DNA of 23,749 bases, taken from Chloroflexota bacterium (GTDB lineage: Bacteria; Chloroflexota; Dehalococcoidia; SM23-28-2; RBG-16-64-32). Numbering within the stretch: the first letter of the stretch is position 1; each line of letters opens with the position of its first letter. This document shows, piece after piece, positions 15,403-23,709 of the stretch. The stretch lies in assembly GCA_005880055.1 (NCBI GenBank), contig VBJS01000020.1:1-23749 (forward strand). Reading direction: 5' to 3'. The notes under the pieces were generated by a model. It searched no databases, was not told the origin of the DNA, and worked only from the letters and a program-made list of their open reading frames with translations. The translations under genes were made by a program, and so were the position numbers.

Positions 15403-16663
15403 TTTTGAACTTCTCCAGTGCCTGCTCGACCTGATCGGTGGTGTGAGTGGCCATGCAACTGGTGCGCAAGATCGCTTCGCGCATGTTGACGGCCGGGTAA
15501 ATAGCTGGATTGGTGTAGACGCCCTCTTCCAGGAGCGCCTTCCAGAACATAACGGTGTGGTACTCATCGCCGATGTTGATCGGCACGATCGGCGTCTGCG
15601 ATTCACCCGTATCGAAACCGAGCGAGCGAAGGCCGCTGCGCCAAAGGGAGCCGAGGTCCGCGAGCCGTTCGACCATCTCCGGCTCGCGCTCCAGCACATC
15701 CAGCGCAGCGAGGGCGGCGGCTGTGGAGGCCGGCGGAAGGCTGGCGCTGAAGAGCATGGAACGCGCGAAGTGGCGAACCCACTCGAGGACGTTCGCCGGC
15801 CCGGCAAGGAATCCGCCGATAGACGCCAAAGACTTAGAGAAGGTGCCCATAACGAGGTCCACTTCGGATTCCATGCCGAAGTGGCTGGCCGTGCCGCGAC
15901 CGCCGCGGCCGATGACGCCGATGCCGTGAGCGTCGTCCACTAACAGGCGGGCGCGATGACGCTTGCAGACTTCCACTATGGCCGGAAGGTCGGCAATGTC
16001 GCCTCCCATGCTATAGACGCCATCGATGACAACGAGCGCGGCTTTGCTCACACGCTTCAAGACAGCGTCCAGGTGGCGGGCATCGTTATGTTTGAAGCGC
16101 ACAGTCTCGCCGTCGGCGAGACGGGCGCCATCATAGATGCTGGCATGGTCTGCCTTATCCACCACAGCCACTGAACGCTTGTCGACAAGTGACGATATCG
16201 TACCGAGGTTCGTCTGGTAGCCGGTCGTGAAAACGAGAGCGGCCTCGGTGCCCAGGAAACGCGCTATGCGCGTTTCAAGCTCCTGATGCAGGTGAGTGCT
16301 GCCGTTCAGTAACCGCGACCCGGTCATGGACGTGCCGTACTTGAGGACCGCCTCCCGTGCTGCCTTCACGACGTCTGAGTGGCGAGTAAGACCGAGGTAG
16401 TTGTTGGACCCGAACATCAGTACGCGCTTGCCGTAGATCTGGGCGATGGGACCATCGTTGTTATCGAGGGCCTGGAAGAATGGGTATATCTGCAGGTCGC
16501 GGGCGCGCTCCACTACGGTGAAGGCGTCAATCTTCGAGAAAACATCGTGCTTGTCGAGCCCGTCATAGCGCTCACGGTTGAGCGCGTCGACGTTCATGTC
16601 AGGGGGGCGGGTGAGTGGGATAGACCGCGGGCGTGTCCGTACGGGCGTCTTTCGCTCAGTCAT
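15371..16663 (-). CDS. PLP-dependent alpha-oxoamine synthase, candidate serine palmitoyltransferase
   Basis: A 430-residue fold-type I PLP enzyme that would condense an amino acid with an acyl thioester and release CO2. Active-site residues are intact: H173 (stacks on PLP, in KADHASIYDG), D243 and H246 (in VDDAHG), and K277 (Schiff-base lysine in GTFSKSLA). GSNNYLGL (85-92), SMTGSRLLNGSTHLHQELE and FSASLPPAS resemble serine palmitoyltransferases more than BioF or Kbl, which differ in the GSRLLNGS stretch. An N-terminal segment of about 60 residues precedes the core. No biotin or threonine-degradation genes are nearby. The downstream GNAT and reductase genes fit a ceramide pathway whose first step this enzyme would make (3-ketosphinganine from serine and acyl-CoA or acyl-ACP). 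The ATG at 16663 has no Shine-Dalgarno sequence but a good promoter. Substrate choice cannot be proven from sequence. Confidence 0.9.
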   Translation of the reverse strand: MTERKTPVRTRPRSIPLTRPPDMNVDALNRERYDGLDKHDVFSKIDAFTVVERARDLQIYPFFQALDNNDGPIAQIYGKRVLMFGSNNYLGLTRHSDVVKAAREAVLKYGTSMTGSRLLNGSTHLHQELETRIARFLGTEAALVFTTGYQTNLGTISSLVDKRSVAVVDKADHASIYDGARLADGETVRFKHNDARHLDAVLKRVSKAALVVIDGVYSMGGDIADLPAIVEVCKRHRARLLVDDAHGIGVIGRGGRGTASHFGMESEVDLVMGTFSKSLASIGGFLAGPANVLEWVRHFARSMLFSASLPPASTAAALAALDVLEREPEMVERLADLGSLWRSGLRSLGFDTGESQTPIVPINIGDEYHTVMFWKALLEEGVYTNPAIYPAVNMREAILRTSCMATHTTDQVEQALEKFKTVGRKQGVIS

Positions 16664-16683
16664 ATTGCCAACTGGTCTGACTA

Positions 16684-16712
16684 ACTATAGCACCGTGACT
16701 TACGGCGGACAA
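16684..16712 (-). promoter_or_regulatory. Promoter for the candidate ceramide operon
   Basis: On the minus strand TTGTCC (16712-16707, four of six consensus bases) is followed after 17 bases by TATAGT (16689-16684, five of six). Transcription would begin about 14 bases before the ATG at 16663, giving a short leader without a Shine-Dalgarno sequence. Confidence 0.55.
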
Positions 16713-16829
16713 AGTGATTACGCGAGGTGATTTGTGGACGACTGGCCCGCTCTAATTCACAACGCTAGAGGTAATAGGTGGCAACGGCGCGCTGTTAATG
16801 ATAGACGTGGCATTTGGATGGGAGAGGGA

Positions 16830-16886
16830 GCGAGGACCGAAGCAAGCCCTCGCCCCTCGGGCGGGTGGCGACCCTAATCGGTCACC
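16830..16886 (-). terminator. Cluster of GC-rich hairpins downstream of the small acidic protein gene
   Basis: Within the 238-base gap at 16664-16901 there are stems at 16867-16886 (GGCGACC with GGTCACC, one wobble pair) and at 16830-16853 (GCGAGG with CCTCGC), plus a short CGCCC/GGGCG stem at 16851-16863 that competes with the second. They lie just after the stop of the gene at 16902-17282. No T tract follows on the minus strand, so termination may be Rho-assisted or the hairpins may only protect the 3' end. The rest of the gap, apart from the promoter above, shows nothing clear. Confidence 0.3.
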
Positions 16887-16901
16887 GGGCTCGATGTTTC
16901 G

Positions 16902-17282
16902 TTAAGCGGGGCGGAAGAGCGAGGAGAAGCGGATGCCGTCCCGAGAGAAGGGCGCGGCAGCCACGGCCTCCCGAGGTTCGCTTCTTGGCCGTGTGGCAGC
17001 CTCCTCGAGTTCGCGCTGTTCTTCAGCCTGTTCGTCAGCTCCGGCGGCAGCCTGATCGCTTTGGTCAGAGGCCTCGTTGTTCACAAGCGCGACAACCGGG
17101 CGATGGGTTACCTGCATACCCATCTCGTCACCGTTAAAAATACGAATGCGGTCTTGGCCAAAGCCCGCCTCCAACAGTGTCTCTACCAGTCTGGCCGCCT
17201 TGTGAGCGCTCTCCAGGATGCTAATCTCACCGTGCCGGGTGTCATCCGAGTCGTAGACCATGACGATAACCTTGTTCGACAT
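16902..17282 (-). CDS. Small protein of unknown function with acidic, Ala/Glu-rich tail
   Basis: A 126-residue protein starting MSNKVIVMVYDSDDTRHG. The first 65 residues look like a compact alpha/beta domain (strand KVIVMVYD, helix ESAHKAARLVETLLEAG, strand DRIRIFNGDE, strand RPVVALV), vaguely like small stress-protein domains that begin with a VIVMVYDS-type strand, but I do not recognise the family. The second half (about 66-126) is low-complexity and mostly acidic (SDQSDQAAAGADEQAEEQRELEEAA) with an Arg-rich end, probably disordered. The ATG at 17282 has GGAGGG six bases upstream, and the longer frame to 17342 has no such support. It is divergent from addB with a 167-base shared control region, so coregulation with DNA repair is possible. 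Confidence 0.72.
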   Translation of the reverse strand: MSNKVIVMVYDSDDTRHGEISILESAHKAARLVETLLEAGFGQDRIRIFNGDEMGMQVTHRPVVALVNNEASDQSDQAAAGADEQAEEQRELEEAATRPRSEPREAVAAAPFSRDGIRFSSLFRPA

Positions 17283-17354
17283 CAACCGCCCTCCGAAGTA
17301 ACGCGTTCTTCTTGTGCCAGTTTCCCATTGCCGTCTCGCCAAAATCTGACCGTA

Positions 17355-17406
17355 AATTGAACGCGGGCCGGCTTCAATTGACGGCCTCCGGCGGCGACCC
17401 TATTCT
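17355..17406 (+). promoter_or_regulatory. Inverted repeat overlapping a candidate addB promoter
   Basis: AATTGAA (17355-17361) and TTCAATT (17373-17379) form a perfect seven-base inverted repeat with an 11-base spacer. Its right arm runs into TTGACG (17378-17383), a -35 box one mismatch from consensus, followed at 17 bases by TATTCT (17401-17406, four of six). The start would be about 37 bases before the ATG at 17450. The position suggests an operator, but it does not match the SOS (LexA) boxes I know. Confidence 0.4.
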
Positions 17407-17449
17407 TGACGAAAGCCGCGGTGTTGTCGTTGAAGCAATTGCAGTAAGC

Positions 17450-20410
17450 ATGACTGACTTGGATTCGGCCCTGACAGAAATAGCGGCGAGCAGGCGTGCC
17501 GATCCGCTGGCGCCGGTCACGGTACTGGTCCCTTCACACGTTGCCGGACTTCAACTGCGGCGGCGGCTGGCCCAAATGACCCCATTCGCGGGAGTCCGCT
17601 TCGAGACGCTGCCCAGGATCGCGGAGCTGCTGGCGGCCGGACACCTGGCCGCTCAGGGCCGGCGGCCCCTGGCGCGGCCTATCGGCGATTACATTGCCGA
17701 GCAGGTGGCGCTTGAGTCGCGAGGAGGACTTTCTACAATAGCGGACTTACCGGGGTATGCGAGGGCATTGCGGGAGATGTTTCGTCGGTTGCGGCGGGGT
17801 GGCATCCGAGGATCGCCGGATGTGCGCGCGCGGCACAAGCGGGGGCATATGAGCGAGGTGTTAAGGGTCTACGATTCGTTCCGGCGGCAGTCCGAACGGT
17901 TTTACGACGAGGAGGACCTCCTCGACGCTGCCGCTGAGACGGTTGGGAGAGGGAACTCAGCTTCAGTTGCTGACCTTGGACGACCCTGGGTGGTGCCGCC
18001 GGGTGCGTTTTCTGCCGGGGCGCACGGCCTGCTCAACGCACTGCGGGAAGCGGCCCCGCACTATATCGAGATTGCGGAGGCAGCGGAAGAACCCGTTACA
18101 CGATGCGTACTGGCGCCTGACCCGGCCAGCGAAGCCCGCGAGGCGGCGAGGACGGTACTCGAAGCCCTGGAGGCGGGCATCGCGCTGCACGAGATAGCGG
18201 TGTTCCATGGAGCGGACGCTTCGTACGCGAGATTGTTAAAAGAGGCGTTTGACAGTGCGAAGATCGATACCGTCTTGCTGCCGGGCATTCCCCTCAGCGA
18301 GACGCGGGCCGGACGAGGCGTCCTGGCGCTCGCCGGCTTGCCGGAAAAGAGCTTCCCGCGGACGGCGGTTTTGGATTTCCTCAACATCGCACCGCTTCGC
18401 AGCAGCGTGCCCGGCAGGGGGGGGCCGGTGCGAATGATGGCTGCTGTCTGGGACAGGATTTCGCGCGAGTCCGGGGTTACTCGAGGAGCAGAAGCCTGGT
18501 CAAACGGCCTGAATATGCGGCTCCATGACCTGGAGATGGAGGCGGCCGACCCGCGGTCTGACAACGAGGCACGTGCGCGCCGGATCCAGTTCGACCGCGA
18601 GGAGACGACTGCTCTCTCAGAAATGATCGCAGCACTGATCGACCGCCTCGTCGGGTTGGGCGAGCCGAGGCCGGCAGCCGCGTTCATCCGCGACTTCTCT
18701 TCGGTAGTGAGGGATTATTTCGCACCGGGGACGGATGGGCTGGAGGAGGTGGAAAAGGAGATTGCGCAGCTTGGGACGGTGGATGCGGTCGGTGGCAGCT
18801 TCGGCCTTTCGAGCTTCCTCCTGGCCCTCCGGGCGAACCTGGAAGCCGCGTACCTCCGCGAACAGCGACTGGGTGAAGGCGTGGTAATTGGGGACTACCG
18901 TTTGGCGGGCGGCCTTCAGTTCCGGCAGGTCTTGCTGTGCGGGGCGTACGAGGGAGCACTGCCGGCGGCCGCCGGGAGCGACCCGATCATCGAAGCTGCG
19001 GCATGGGAGCGCCTGCGTGAAGACCACCCATACGTGGAAGACCGGGCGCTGCGCGCTGCCCGTGCCGAAGAGGCGGCGCGCCGGGCGATGGGGGCAGCGG
19101 CGGGCGGCGTGATTACCTGGTCCTGCCCGCTCTACGAGCCGGGCGGCAGCCGCGAATACTACCCTTCGCCTCTGATGCTACGCGCGGCTACCCAGCACGA
19201 TAACCGGATAACCACCGCTTCAAAGCTACGCGGCTGTCCGCCCGCATCCTGGCTGCGCCGCACGCCCTCGCCGCTCGCAACGCTGCTTTCCGGAGCGACG
19301 GTGGATCGCCGGGAGATGCTCTTGCGGGAGGCGGTGGCCCTGCGACGGAGGGATCGTAGCGTCGATCAGGCTCATCCTCGGCATAGGGCAGTGGAGATGC
19401 TTCGGGCGCGGCGAAGCCCGGTCTTCACTGCCTGGGACGGTGACTTATCAGAGCTGGCCGACGATGATTGGCTACAACTGCACAGCGCGGTATCTCCGAC
19501 GACGCTGGAAGACTACGCGGTCTGCGGCTTTCGTTATTTCGCGAAGTCGCTCCTGCACCTGCGAGCGACAGAGGAGCCAGAGGAACGCGACCTGATGGAC
19601 CCGCTCACACGGGGCATCGTGATTCACGACGTACTGGAGCGGTTCTTCACGGAAATGCGGGAGCAAGGAAGGCCCCAGCCATATGAGCCGTGGGGCAATG
19701 GGGATTATGCGCGGCTTGCAACCCTGCTGGGAGAAGAGCTGGACGGCGCGAAGCAGAGGGGGAAGATGGGACGGGAGCTGTACGGCAATCACGAAAAGCG
19801 GGCCATGGAATCCGATTTGCAACGGTTCCTGGATGCCGATAACGAGTTTCGGTCGGAAACGGGCGCGGTTCCGTTTGCATTTGAGTGCGCCATACCCGAG
19901 GTAGAAGTGGCCGGGGTGAGGTTGCGGGGGCGCGTCGATCGCGTTGACATGTCACCGGATGGGAGGAAGGCCTGGGTCATCGATTACAAGACGGGGAGTG
20001 CGGAGCCATTTAAAGGTGTCAAAACCGACCCGCTGCTTGGCGGTAGCAAACTGCAACTGCCCTCATATTTATTGGCGGCCCAGGACGCCGAAGAGGCCAG
20101 AGCACTGTACTGGTTTATAACCCAACGGGAGGGGTTCCAGCGGATAGACTACGAGGACTCGGCGCAGAACCGGGCGGTGTTTGAGAGGACACTGAACGCG
20201 CTTGTCCGGGGAATCCGCTCGGGCGCGTTTCCGGCGGTATCGGGGGACGAAAACGAGTACTACGGAAGATTCGAGCACTGCCGGTATTGCGACTTCGACC
20301 GGGCCTGTTCACTCCGCCGAGACCAAGAGTTCGAGGCGAAGAGCGGCGACGAAAAGGTGGCAGCGTGGCTCGCGGTAAGCCTGGCAGCGAAGCCCGAAGG
20401 CCAGACATGA
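17450..20410 (+). CDS. addB: AddB-like nuclease subunit of a RecBCD-type break-repair complex
   Basis: With ATG at 17450 this is a 986-residue protein. The N-terminal part (VTVLVPSHVAGLQLRRRLA, then FETLPRIAELL) matches the helicase-like fold of AddB but lacks a Walker A motif, so it is not an active helicase, as in many AddB proteins. The C-terminal part is a PD-(D/E)XK nuclease with GRVDRVD (D830) and VIDYKTG (D845, K847). Four cysteines, C692 and then C944, C947 and C953 in a C-x2-C-x5-C array, match the iron-sulfur staple of AddB nuclease domains. The gene overlaps the AddA-like gene by ATGA. Together they would resect double-strand breaks for RecA loading. The frame extends back to 17312, but the added sequence is not family-like and crosses the promoter. 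Some databases name such proteins only as PD-(D/E)XK nuclease family. Confidence 0.9.
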   Translation: MTDLDSALTEIAASRRADPLAPVTVLVPSHVAGLQLRRRLAQMTPFAGVRFETLPRIAELLAAGHLAAQGRRPLARPIGDYIAEQVALESRGGLSTIADLPGYARALREMFRRLRRGGIRGSPDVRARHKRGHMSEVLRVYDSFRRQSERFYDEEDLLDAAAETVGRGNSASVADLGRPWVVPPGAFSAGAHGLLNALREAAPHYIEIAEAAEEPVTRCVLAPDPASEAREAARTVLEALEAGIALHEIAVFHGADASYARLLKEAFDSAKIDTVLLPGIPLSETRAGRGVLALAGLPEKSFPRTAVLDFLNIAPLRSSVPGRGGPVRMMAAVWDRISRESGVTRGAEAWSNGLNMRLHDLEMEAADPRSDNEARARRIQFDREETTALSEMIAALIDRLVGLGEPRPAAAFIRDFSSVVRDYFAPGTDGLEEVEKEIAQLGTVDAVGGSFGLSSFLLALRANLEAAYLREQRLGEGVVIGDYRLAGGLQFRQVLLCGAYEGALPAAAGSDPIIEAAAWERLREDHPYVEDRALRAARAEEAARRAMGAAAGGVITWSCPLYEPGGSREYYPSPLMLRAATQHDNRITTASKLRGCPPASWLRRTPSPLATLLSGATVDRREMLLREAVALRRRDRSVDQAHPRHRAVEMLRARRSPVFTAWDGDLSELADDDWLQLHSAVSPTTLEDYAVCGFRYFAKSLLHLRATEEPEERDLMDPLTRGIVIHDVLERFFTEMREQGRPQPYEPWGNGDYARLATLLGEELDGAKQRGKMGRELYGNHEKRAMESDLQRFLDADNEFRSETGAVPFAFECAIPEVEVAGVRLRGRVDRVDMSPDGRKAWVIDYKTGSAEPFKGVKTDPLLGGSKLQLPSYLLAAQDAEEARALYWFITQREGFQRIDYEDSAQNRAVFERTLNALVRGIRSGAFPAVSGDENEYYGRFEHCRYCDFDRACSLRRDQEFEAKSGDEKVAAWLAVSLAAKPEGQT

Positions 20411-23400
20411 TCCGTGAAAACTGGTCGGATGATGCGGACGAGCGGTTCATCAGCGAGGCGCTGGTCGAGACGCTGTTCGTGGAAGCGGGGGCGGGCACTG
20501 GGAAGACGCGAGCGCTTGTCCAGCGCCTGGTTGCACTGGTCCTGGCAGGGCACCCTATTGAGCGGATCATCGCGATAACGTTTACGGAGAAGGCGGCGGC
20601 AGAGCTGCGAGACCGGGTGCGTGAAGGGCTTGAAAAGGCCCAGGCGGAAGGGGGAGCGGAGTCAGGTCTAGCGGGAGAGGCACTGCGTTCTCTAGACCGC
20701 GCGGGGATATCGACGATCCATTCCTTCTGCCAGAGCCTGCTTCGCTCGTTTGCGGCCGAGGCTGGGGTAGATCCTTCGTTCTCGATAGAGGATGAAATGA
20801 TGGCCGACCGCCACCTTCAAGAACGATGGCGAATCTATCTCGACGAATTAGCGGGCGACGATCGGGCGCTTGCCGCCTTCGATCGCATCCTTGCCCTGGG
20901 CATCACGCCGGGTCAACTAGAAATGCTGGCTCGGGAGCTAGCGGCAAAGCCGCATGCTATGTACCTGTTGCGGGATTCAATTCCGGCGCCACCGCCCTAC
21001 AGCTGGCCGGACCTGGCGGAGGCTGAAAGACGGCTGGCCGGTCTACCGCTTGAGAGGGTCACGGACGGGGACCAGCTCCGCTCACGGGTGGCGGCGGTTA
21101 AGCGCCTCGTCCACGACTTGCGTGGCGCGGGCGGAGACGCCGAAAGTGTGCTGGCCGCCGGGGCCGCCGTTTTGACTCAAAGATTTGGGGTCAGCCGGGA
21201 AGAGGATTGGGGCGGAGGAGCGGTAATCGCAAGCGTGAGGGAGACGGCAAAATACATCTGCTCACAGCTCGGCGAAACGCTGGCTGGATGCCGCTCTGCT
21301 GCGCTGGCCGGCGTAATGCCGTTCATTGTTGAGTTCGTGGAAGGCGAGTCACGGCGAAGGGCGCGGGAAGGGACGATGACCTTCGATGACCTCATCGTGC
21401 GGGTGCGCGATCTATTGAGGAGCAGCACGGAGGCAGTGATAGCTCTGCGCGAACGGTTCGATGCACTGCTCATTGACGAGTTCCAGGATACCGATCCTTT
21501 GCAAGTGGACATAGCGATGGCGTTCGCGCGGGACCCGGAGACGGGCAAGCTGGAACCGGGCCGTCTGTTCGTGGTCGGGGACCCCAAGCAGTCAATTTAC
21601 CGGTTCCGCCGCGCGGATATGGCTGTCTACTGGCAAACGCGGGTAACGGTAGAGGAGTCTGTGGGCGCGTTTCCGGAACTATCACGCAACCGCCGCTCTC
21701 GCCCGATCATTATCGACTGGGTGAATAGAGTCTTTGCGAGTGCGATAGGGGACGGTCGGGCGCCGGGCGTTCAACCGCCATACCGGCCGATCCTGGACAT
21801 CCGCCGGGCCGAGCTATCTGGCCCCGGGGTAGCGTTTTTCGGCGATGTGATCACTGACGGCCGCAGGGCCGCGGAGATCGCCCGCGTGGAGTCCGGACAG
21901 GTAGCGTCTTATTGCCGTCTGGCGGTGGATGAAGGATGGGAGGTGGCAGAGCCTGGCACGGAGAAGGTGCGGCGCGCCTCGTTCCGAGATATCGCCATCC
22001 TGATCCCGGCACGAACGGTTTTGCCGGCGCTGGAAAGGGCGCTCACGCAAAAAGCGGTGCCCTACCGCGTTGAGGGAGGAAGCCTGATCTACCGGACGCA
22101 AGAGGTTCGCGACCTCCTCAATTGCCTGGCAGCGATCGACGATCCGTCCGACCAGATAGCTCTTTTTGGCGCATTGAGGAGCCCGGCGTTCGCCTGTTCC
22201 GATTTGGAACTGGCGCGCTTCAAGGCCGCAGGCGGCCGCTTTGACTACCTACGGCCCGGCGTGGAAGGGACGGATGGCCGGGTGGCTGAGGCTATGCGAA
22301 CGCTAGCCCGCTATCACGAGTCGCGACACAGCCAATCGCTGGCCGGCCTGATTGAGTCGTTCGTCAGCGAGTGCGGGCAGGTCGAGAGCGGCATATTGGA
22401 CACCGGGGAGAGGAACAGCTTTCGCCGCGCCCGCTTCCTGGTTGAGCAGGCGAGAGCCTTCGAGACCGCCGGCCCGGAAAGCCTGAGGGCACTAATCAGT
22501 TGGCTGGAGCGGCGGGCGAACGAAGTGATCGTCGACAACGAAGGCGCCGGGCTGGACGACGATGAAGACGCGGTGAGGGTTCTGACGATTCATGCCGCTA
22601 AGGGGCTGGAGTTCCCCATCGTTTTTCTGGCCGGGATGGGGTCTCAACGACGTGAGCCGGGCGAAACTTATATGGTGGATGGCGCGAACCGGCGCCCGGC
22701 GATTTGCATCGGGAGCACGACCCGGCGCTTCGAACTGGGCGATGTTGAAGAGCTTAAGCACCTGGAATTGGAGCACTCCGCCGCCGAGTTCGTGCGGATG
22801 CTTTATGTTGCGGCGACACGAGCGCGGGACCACTTGATTTTCTCTCTCTTCCATAAGCAGAGCGCCTCGCGGTCAGGCGCTGCGATTCTGTTGAGCCACG
22901 GCGCAGCCGAAAGCGTGTACGCGCTCCAGCCCGTCGCGCCGGGGGCCGCGCGGCGCCTGGATTCCCTGGACGGATTGCCGCTAGATCTTCCAGCGGCGAG
23001 GACTGTGGACGAGTTCGAGGCGGGCCGCGCGCAACTGCTCGCCCAGTCCCGGCAAGAGCGATACACGAGCGCGACCGCAGAAGTAAGGACCCAGGCAGAG
23101 CGCAAGGATGAAACCGAGGATGTGACGGAGCCGTGGTCGCGCGGCCGCGGAGCGACTCGCATTGGGCGGGCTGTCCACGCCACGCTGCAGAGCGTAGGGC
23201 TGGACGCGTCCGACGAGATCGTAATGAATTTCGCACGCGCCCAGGCGGCAGCGGAGGCGGTGCCCGATGAAGCCGCGAAGATCGCGAGATTGGTGCGGGC
23301 GGCGCTGGCGTCCAAGGCAGCAGAGCGGGCGCGAACTGCGAAAAGGGCGCTCCGCGAGGTCCCGTTCGCGCTCCGGTTGGACGGTACGACGGTTGAGGGG

Positions 23401-23685
23401 TTCGTGGACCTGGTCATCGAAGACGGCGATGGCGCACTGGAGATCGTCGACTGGAAGACGGACGATGTCCCGGCTGCGGACGTGCTCGCTCGGCTGGCGG
23501 ACTACCGGTTGCAGGCAGGCTTGTACGGGCTGGGCCTAAGCCAGGCCACCGGGCGCCCGGTCACGCGGCTTACTTATGTATTCGCGGCGAGCGGCGTCGA
23601 GGAGTCGCCCGGCGATCCTCAGGAACTTATCGAAGCGGCCGTGCAACATCTGCGGACGTCAGCAGAGGCGCGCCTGGACGTCTAG
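20407..23685 (+). CDS. addA: AddA-like helicase-nuclease (UvrD superfamily)
   Basis: A 1092-residue superfamily 1A helicase with a C-terminal nuclease domain. Motifs in order: Walker A GAGTGKT (28-34), Ia ITFTEKAAAELRDRV, Ic ISTIHSFCQSLL, II LLIDEFQDTDPLQ (D357, E358), III VVGDPKQSIYRFRRADM, IV LSRNRRSRPIIIDWVN, V VRVLTIHAAKGLEFPIVFL, VI LYVAATRARDHL. The nuclease part has GRAVHATL, GFVDLVIED (D1001), EIVDWKTD (D1015, K1017) and YRLQAGLY, a complete PD-(D/E)XK set. It would unwind and cut DNA ends together with the AddB-like partner, whose TGA stop overlaps this ATG by four bases. The longer frame to 20287 lies inside addB and is Arg/Pro-rich noise. An alternative name is UvrD-helicase domain protein. 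Confidence 0.93.
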   Translation: MIRENWSDDADERFISEALVETLFVEAGAGTGKTRALVQRLVALVLAGHPIERIIAITFTEKAAAELRDRVREGLEKAQAEGGAESGLAGEALRSLDRAGISTIHSFCQSLLRSFAAEAGVDPSFSIEDEMMADRHLQERWRIYLDELAGDDRALAAFDRILALGITPGQLEMLARELAAKPHAMYLLRDSIPAPPPYSWPDLAEAERRLAGLPLERVTDGDQLRSRVAAVKRLVHDLRGAGGDAESVLAAGAAVLTQRFGVSREEDWGGGAVIASVRETAKYICSQLGETLAGCRSAALAGVMPFIVEFVEGESRRRAREGTMTFDDLIVRVRDLLRSSTEAVIALRERFDALLIDEFQDTDPLQVDIAMAFARDPETGKLEPGRLFVVGDPKQSIYRFRRADMAVYWQTRVTVEESVGAFPELSRNRRSRPIIIDWVNRVFASAIGDGRAPGVQPPYRPILDIRRAELSGPGVAFFGDVITDGRRAAEIARVESGQVASYCRLAVDEGWEVAEPGTEKVRRASFRDIAILIPARTVLPALERALTQKAVPYRVEGGSLIYRTQEVRDLLNCLAAIDDPSDQIALFGALRSPAFACSDLELARFKAAGGRFDYLRPGVEGTDGRVAEAMRTLARYHESRHSQSLAGLIESFVSECGQVESGILDTGERNSFRRARFLVEQARAFETAGPESLRALISWLERRANEVIVDNEGAGLDDDEDAVRVLTIHAAKGLEFPIVFLAGMGSQRREPGETYMVDGANRRPAICIGSTTRRFELGDVEELKHLELEHSAAEFVRMLYVAATRARDHLIFSLFHKQSASRSGAAILLSHGAAESVYALQPVAPGAARRLDSLDGLPLDLPAARTVDEFEAGRAQLLAQSRQERYTSATAEVRTQAERKDETEDVTEPWSRGRGATRIGRAVHATLQSVGLDASDEIVMNFARAQAAAEAVPDEAAKIARLVRAALASKAAERARTAKRALREVPFALRLDGTTVEGFVDLVIEDGDGALEIVDWKTDDVPAADVLARLADYRLQAGLYGLGLSQATGRPVTRLTYVFAASGVEESPGDPQELIEAAVQHLRTSAEARLDV

Positions 23686-23693
23686 ACGGTTAG

Positions 23694-23709
23694 CCGGCCC
23701 CGCAGCCGG
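23694..23709. terminator. Candidate hairpin after addA
   Basis: CCGGC (23694-23698) pairs with GCCGG (23705-23709) around a six-base loop, just after the addA stop and just before a possible minus-strand stop. There is no T tract, so support is weak. Confidence 0.3.

Noticed and set aside
15403..15807. Upstream extension of the acyltransferase to 525 residues
   Set aside because: It lies inside the synthase gene in another frame and is Arg/Ser/Pro-rich noise.
20287..20406. Upstream extension of the AddA-like protein
   Set aside because: It lies inside addB; the ATG at 20407 gives the normal distance to Walker A and a four-base overlap.
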